Shown here piece after piece: positions 57,901 through 64,000 of a stretch of DNA of 64,000 nucleotides (the stretch's first letter is position 1; every line of letters starts with the position of its first letter). Made by a program: the position numbers and the translations under genes. Source of the stretch: Elephas maximus indicus (Eukaryota > Chordata > Mammalia > Proboscidea > Elephantidae); NCBI RefSeq assembly GCF_024166365.1, contig NC_064827.1:46652635-46716634 (forward strand), given 5' to 3'. Below the pieces are notes generated by a model. The model was not told the DNA's origin. It did not search any database and saw nothing but the letters and a program-made list of their open reading frames with translations.

Positions 57901-58579
57901 GGCTGTTAATGACCTAGGAACAGTTTATTCTGTCTTTAAGTTTTTTTGGGTTTTTTAAGTTATATTATTGTGAATACTTTTAAACTGGCTAGTAGATTGA
58001 AAAAGGAGAAGCATAGGACTAGGTGCTGCGAATTTCAGCCATAAGAAGCAAAGTATTGTAAATCCTATAGAAATTTTTAAGGAACCCCAATACATGAATA
58101 AAAATGGCATTTCTTTGTAGGGCCTATTGAGTGAACAGCCATTCACACACATGTGTATAAGTCAGATCTCACTTGACCAATAATATTGGCTCTAGGACAA
58201 TTTTTAAAATTACATCATTTTACCACTGATGTTTAAAAAAAATTGGAAATTTTTCAGTCAAGAAAAAAATTACCACAAAGCACAATGAAAACATAAGTTT
58301 GCAATAAACTTTTTAAAAACACATATTTAAAAGAAAATTTTAGAGGAAAAAACACTCAATGTTATCATTAAAAACAAGCTACTAAATATAGTCACTGTAT
58401 TGATATTTAAAAGAAGGTTCTATAAATTTCATCCCCTTTGGAAAGAGTTCCGTATTAGATACTGGACCCACATGTTGCCCAACTCTAAACTCACCCAATA
58501 ATTCTGTAAACTATCACGTGTCAAATACTGTACATACCTTACTACCAACCTTCACAAAACTTTACAATTGTAGGTAGGT

Positions 58580-58715
58580 GGAATGAGCCTCAATTAACTT
58601 TGGAGGGCATAAAGGGTCAGAAAGGTTAAGTGCCTCACCCTAGTCACAGAAGTGGCAGCAGTGGGATTTGACCCAGGTCTGTTTGAGTCCAAAGCTTGTA
58701 CTCTATCATTTTGCC
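58580..58715 (-). repeat. MIR element (reverse)
   Basis: AGAAAGGTTAAGTGCCTCAC, CCTAGTCACAGAAGTGGCAG and GGATTTGACCCAGGTCTG are the reversed MIR core. Confidence 0.75.
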
Positions 58716-60917
58716 CTTTGGTTTGAAAAGAATGGTAAATTGGCCTTTTGTTTGTTAGCAGTCCTCTGTAAGTTCTTTATTACAAAGCTGGCTTACCTTC
58801 TGCACCGTATAAAAGAACGTTTACAAGATTGACAATTTCCATGAGAATTAATACCATAAACTGCAAGGCATGCATACATACAGTCCACTCCTAACTAAAA
58901 AACCTCAAGCAGGATAAGTAGCTGTAAGGCATAGAAGAAAAATGGAGGATAAATAGTCTTGTATAAATGTCACAAAGATGAGAAGTAAAAATTAACTGCC
59001 AGCAAACTCAGCAAAACATTAACCTTTTTCCTCCTTGAGTGTTCATGATCAAAAAGTTATCAAGGGATATTAATCAAGAAATTAAAGGGCATCACGAATA
59101 CTATACTATTGAAGGAAATAACATCTTACCATTTCAAGGTCCTATTTTACTTAGGTCTGGTGTTTTTTACTCTAAATTTTATTCAGCCATTTTTATTCAT
59201 GATAATGGGTAAATATAACAGAATTTTATTGCAAATTGTTCTATTTTTAAAAGCTTTCTGCAGAACAGTGTATTTATGGCAGTGCTATGTTGAATAAGTT
59301 AGGAAGATCAAATATACAGTAGTTCCTTATTTTCAATTGTAAAAATGAAGTGGCTAAAGCAGAAGAGACCTCTATTTTAGTCTTAAAAATGTGGTGGTCT
59401 TTTTCCCCAGAACCCCAAAAGCACATAAGCACATGTATATTTTGTCATTTCTCCTTGTTACATCCCTGAGAAGAGGTTATACCAAAAATTTTAAGAAAAC
59501 AAGGAAAGGTAAACCACATCTTCCCACTCCTATGTCAGGGCATGTTTCACTCTAGAACCAAGATCATATTGTATCATTGCTAAAGCTTTGTTCTCTAGAA
59601 AGTGCAATATAGGGAAAACACTCTGAGAACCCTTTAGAATCTTAGTGTTTCCCGTATGAGGCATCATATGTGGTATTGGCATCTGTAAGTATCTTTTAAG
59701 CTTGTGTTTAACATGAGGAGTAGTCCGATAACTTACTGCTGACAATCATCCCCATTTACTGACCAGCAGTTATTGGGTGCTGTGAAAATTTATTCAACAA
59801 CACCCTGCGCTGGTCATGAAAGAAACCATATATATGAATTTTTTGATAACTAATGCATATCTCTAAGTGCCAAAATTTAAAACTTGTAATTATTTTTGAT
59901 GGAAGTCTTTCAGATATGTTAGTATACTTAACTTCCCTGCCTTCTTAAACAGCATGCTAAGTTACAGTTCACTTTTGCATGATAAAAGGTAAAGCTATAT
60001 TCATAACGTGGTACTACAAATACCCAGTGAGCTCTAATGTGTGTAAAACACTTCATAAAATGAAAAGGGCTATAACAGATGTGTGTTATTATTAATCGTA
60101 TCAATTACTATAAAGTGATTCAGCCCTGAGGTATGTATAACCATTTGCCCCAGGTTGCTGGTTTTCTTTTTTTTTCCCCTAATATCTGCTAAGTAGTTTG
60201 TTCTGTCTCCTGCCATACTACCATATGCCTGCTTGTAGCAGGCTGCCACTTCTTTCTAAAGTGCTGTATTCATCTGTAAAGAGCTGGGACCTGGGAGGAC
60301 TAAGCTGTCAGAGTCCACAGTGAGAGCTGGACAAGCTGCAGGGGCAGTCTGAGACAGCTCTTTTGGTTCCAAGTTCACAGCAACCTACTGGCTAATAGAC
60401 GCGCCCTCAGCTGGTGGTTTTTCAGTTGCCACCAAGTAAAATACTACAAACTAAGGATGCTGCTAGGTTAAGGAATAAATAGCAATTTACCAAAGTACAG
60501 CAAAGCAACAGAAAGGCTCTGTATTTGCACAGCGGTCTTTCATGCTTTGAAAAAAAGATAGGAAGAATCCAGGAGAGAAAAAAAAAGAAAATCCAGATAG
60601 ACTTAAGACAAGTATGTAGATACCACTAAACTTTGTCAATAGCCATTAAAATATTACACATTGTTACAAAGACAGTTTAGTCTCATGGCAAAATACTGTT
60701 GTGCCAAAATTTCTATCTAAAGATGATTCTAAATGGTGTTCTAAGAATTTCTCCCGTTCAAATGATAATAGAAATTATTGTCAAAAGGAAGTCTCAGATT
60801 TTTACCTTTATGCTGCTTTTAGTTGTGAATTAGTTATAGAAATATTGGCTATATCAAAAGCCTTAAGGAACACATCTTATGAAATACATAGCCTTATGTG
60901 TATAAGTGTCGCCATAA

Positions 60918-60944
60918 AATAAAATGTCATCCAGAGATAATAAA
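60918..60944 (+). terminator. Distal candidate poly(A) signals of DCAF10
   Basis: Two AATAAA hexamers (60918-60923 and 60939-60944) are followed by a T-rich stretch. They could end a long 3' untranslated region of about 4.8 kb. Confidence 0.35.
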
Positions 60945-61204
60945 ATAATTTTTGTAATTAAAAAATTTAAATCTGGTCCAAAGTCTTTAAAATATTTTCA
61001 ACTTTCCTAAGTTTCTTCCTTATTCAGATTCCATGGTTTTTACTTTAAAATATAAACGTTTGAATTTTCTTTTAAATTTTACTGTATCTTCCATTTCCAA
61101 ACTGTGCTTTCTGGTAAATTTTAGATTCACATTTTCAGGAAATTTGGAGTATTCCAGATAATATACTAGACACCCAGAAAGTTCTGTCACTAGGTTCTGA
61201 GGTG

Positions 61205-61340
61205 TTTGCTGTAAGCTCTTTTGCTAGACTGTAAGCTCCTTGAGGGCAGGACTGTCTTATTTATTCTTGTATCTCCAGTGTGTGCTACAGGACCTGACAC
61301 AGAGTGGTTGTTCAATAAATATTTGTTGAACGAATCAAAT
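61205..61340 (+). repeat. L2 3' end
   Basis: TAGACTGTAAGCTCCTTGAG, GGCAGGACTGTCTTATTTAT and CAATAAATATTTGTTGAACG are the classical L2 3' terminus. Confidence 0.85.
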
Positions 61341-61459
61341 GAACCGTTACCATACGTGGCCTCAGGCTCCCAGGAAGCCAGAATGTGATGTGCAAACCGT
61401 TCAGTACTAGAAGAGTCCATCATGATTATTATAATGAACAGATTGTGTTCATCAGGGTA

Positions 61460-63110
61460 GGATTTTTTTTGTGTGTGTGTGACCATAGGTAGTTAAGCAT
61501 TTTTAGTTGATTTGGAGAACTGAAAAATGAGATACAATTTTTCACTCAACATTTGAATCCCTGCTATATGCCTAATCCAGTACGGAGGGACTCAGTTTTC
61601 AGAGGTATTTCATACGTGCAATTGAAGCAGATGCAGGGCTGGCTTCACAGACATGCAACCTGTGCAGTCACATGGGCATCTTGCTTAGAAAGGCCCCATT
61701 CTTGGTTTCATACTCTGCTGTAGCTGTCTTGAAAATTTTAATAAGTTTTTAAAACTGCATTTTCATTTTGTCCTATGCCCACAAATTATGTAGCTGGTCT
61801 GCGTAGGTTTAATCATCTTGACATTAAGGAAACAGAATAATGAGGGCTACAGTGTCTTTTACCTACTGCTAGTAAAGGAGCTCACATCCATTGAAAACTA
61901 GCCACAAAGTAAATGATTTAGTAATTTTTAAAATCTAAAATTAAAAGTACCTCCCTCCCCCAAACTTTTTGACAGATCAAGTGTTCTTCACATCAGAATT
62001 AGAAGAGCTTCCTAAGAATATAATTGGCTTTTTACCTTTTCAACAGAATTATTTCAAGTCTTTCAAGTGGATGATTGTAGAATTGTAGGTGGATTTGTTT
62101 TATCTACGTACATAAAAAAACCTACATAAAATTTTAAGGATTTAATAAACCTTTGTATCAATATATGCACTGAATATTTTGGTACAAGTCTACCTCATAA
62201 TGTGCTTTTAAGAAATAAATACTACTTTGAAACATCTGACACACTTTTTGTGTGTGGTTAACCTGTTTAACAAGTTGATCGCAAACTTGGTTTAAGTCGT
62301 AGTTTAAGCTTTTGTTTAAACTTCTAGGTGTGCATTTTAGACCAGAATCAAGCATAAGACTGACAGAGGCAGTGGCTTGGTGGTTCTTTTTACTGACACT
62401 CCATAAACTCTTTAGATGGTGCAATCCCTCTCAGACAAAGAGTTTGACTGTTCACTCCAAATTTTTATTATATATAAATTATACATATGCTATCGTACTG
62501 CTCTTTTATATGCATTACAAAACATACACAGAGAAAAAAATTTTTAAAGGAGATTAAAAAAAAAGACTGAAATTTTCTTCCTGCACAAGGTCCACCTTGT
62601 GCTTCCACTGAAACATTTCATTTTGTGAAGGCCACTAAAACAGAGAATTGGCGTTTTACACTAAAAACACATATACTAAGATCTGATCCAGTCACATATG
62701 CTGCTTAGTGTTCCAGCCATTTACAATTTCCATATGGATCATGTTTTATGAGCTTCATAAATTATTCAGTGAACACTGTATCATATCAATAGGAAGCATA
62801 GTTGATAAATTTTTGCTTGGCAAGCTGTATACAGTGATTGTTGTCATATAGATGAACTTAAAATATGTTACTTTTCACAGTGTTTCCTAGAGTGACATAT
62901 TCTTGTTTTATTTAACAATATGATTGATGGTTAACTTTACCATACTACTTTCATTCACCAGAAAAGTGACAGACATATTTGGGACAGTCTTTTTTTGCAT
63001 GTTGCTCTTCTTATGAATTTATTTAACCATCAGACTGCTGGTGTAACCTGGAAACATATGAAAATTAATTTGATTGTTCATGCATTTTTCGGAACAGTTG
63101 GTAGAAACAC
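61460..63110. other. Downstream intergenic DNA
   Basis: A short (GT)n lies at about 61468-61482. I see no other gene, RNA or confident repeat; several AT-rich stretches are present. Confidence 0.4.
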
Positions 63111-63121
63111 ATATATGTATA

Positions 63122-63546
63122 CAGTCATCCTCCATATCTGCGGGTTCCGCATCCACAGATTTAACCAACTGTGGATGGAAACTATTTGGGAAAAAAGTTC
63201 CAAAAAGCAACACTTGAATTTGCCATGTGCTGAACAGCACGTACTGTGCCAGTTTCCCACCGTTTCACAGACCCTCAGTCTCTCTCCAGCACTGCTTGTT
63301 TAAGCACTGTTCACCTCACGTCTTGTCATCATCCCCTAAACAGTACGGTATAACAGCTAGTTACATAGTGTTTACATTGTAGTAGGTATTATAAGTAATC
63401 TAGAAATGATTTAAAGTGGACAGGAGGATGTGTGTAGTTTATATGCAAATACTATGCCATCTTATGTAAGGGACTTGAGCATCCATGGATTTTCATATCT
63501 GCAGGGGTCCTGGAACCAATCCCCCATGGATACCAAGGGATGGCTG
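63122..63546. mobile_element. MER2/Tigger-type DNA transposon
   Basis: The left end CAGTCATCCTCCATATCTGC and the reversed right end CAGCCATCCCTTGGTATCCA share the CAGYCATCC terminus. GGATTTTCATATCTGCAGGG and TCCTGGAACCAATCCCCCAT are signature Tigger/MER2 sequence. There is no intact transposase. Confidence 0.75.
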
Positions 63547-64000
63547 TGTGTGTGTATATATATATATATTTATCATGGTAAAATATATGTAAATAATGTT
63601 TACCATTTTTAAGCATACAATTCAGTGGCATTAATTATATTCACAATGTTGTGCAACCATCACTACCCTCTATTTCCAAAACTTTTTCATCATCCCAAAC
63701 AGAAATTCTGTACCCAATAAACAGTAACTCCCTCATCTCCTCTCCCCTAGGCCATGGTAACCTCTAATCTACATTCTATGAATGTGCATATTCAATATAT
63801 GTCATATGAATGGAACTGTACATTTTTCCTTTTGTGTCTGCTTATTTCACTTGGCACGCTTTCAAGGTCCATCCATACTGTAGCATGTATTAGAACATCC
63901 TTCCTTTTTATAGCTGGATAATACGCCATTATGTGGATATACCACGTATTGTTGAACCATTCCTCTGTTGATGGACACTTGTTTCCAGGGCACTCATTTT
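63547..64000 (-). repeat. (TG)n(TA)n microsatellite and old L1 3' region
   Basis: The TG/TA tract at 63545-63570 is followed by reversed L1 3' sequence: ACAATTCAGTGGCATTAATT, TGTTGTGCAACCATCACTAC, GTAGCATGTATTAGAACATC and TGTTGATGGACACTTG. The element runs off the window. Confidence 0.65.

Larger units (their letters stand above)
56172..60950 (+). other. DCAF10 3' untranslated region (extent uncertain) and downstream DNA
   Basis: No coding exon is recognisable after the stop. Candidate poly(A) signals AATAAA are at 56582-56587, 58097-58102, 58303-58308, 60918-60923 and 60939-60944. My memory that human DCAF10 mRNA has a long 3' end would favour a distal site, but this is inference. The stretch includes the old repeats listed separately and no SINE of the AfroSINE type. 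Confidence 0.45.

Overview
This is a window of mammalian nuclear DNA. Genes are split into many short exons with GT-AG introns, and the first exons lie in CpG-rich islands. More than twenty copies of a tRNA-derived SINE of the AfroSINE type, together with RTE/BovB-type LINE pieces, point to an afrotherian. An elephant or close relative is most likely; the species call is inference, because no database could be searched.

Layout: (1) positions 1-4463, minus strand, EXOSC3, the cap subunit of the RNA exosome. Exons 1-3 and the start of exon 4 are present, and the 3' end runs off the left edge. (2) Positions 6454-20353, plus strand, a five-exon gene for a 240-residue protein of the AhpD/carboxymuconolactone decarboxylase (peroxidase-related) family. 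It has a probable mitochondrial presequence and an active site with one cysteine. I do not know a gene symbol for it. (3) Positions 22782-56171, plus strand, DCAF10 (WDR32), a WD-repeat substrate receptor of the CUL4-DDB1 ubiquitin ligase. It has seven coding exons, is complete (558 codons) and is open throughout. (4) Positions 56172-64000, the DCAF10 3' untranslated region and downstream DNA, with several candidate poly(A) signals.

EXOSC3 and the AhpD-like gene are divergent, with starts about 2 kb apart. DCAF10 follows the AhpD-like stop by about 2.4 kb in the same orientation. EXOSC3 next to DCAF10 matches the order I recall on human 9p13.2. I do not recall a protein-coding gene between them in human, which makes the middle gene the most interesting item here. 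The three genes act in unrelated processes (RNA decay, probable redox enzyme or regulator, protein ubiquitination), so I see no pathway link.

The introns and flanks are mostly repeats of several ages: MIR and L2, hAT and Tigger-type DNA transposons, L1 and HAL1-like pieces, three probable solo LTRs of old endogenous retroviruses, two BovB copies (one with an inverted 5' end), and AfroSINEs in both orientations. Several are nested and keep target-site duplications, so their order of insertion can be read. Exon boundaries were set by reading splice sites and checking that codon phase carries across each junction. Repeat family names come from recognised sequence patterns and were not computed.
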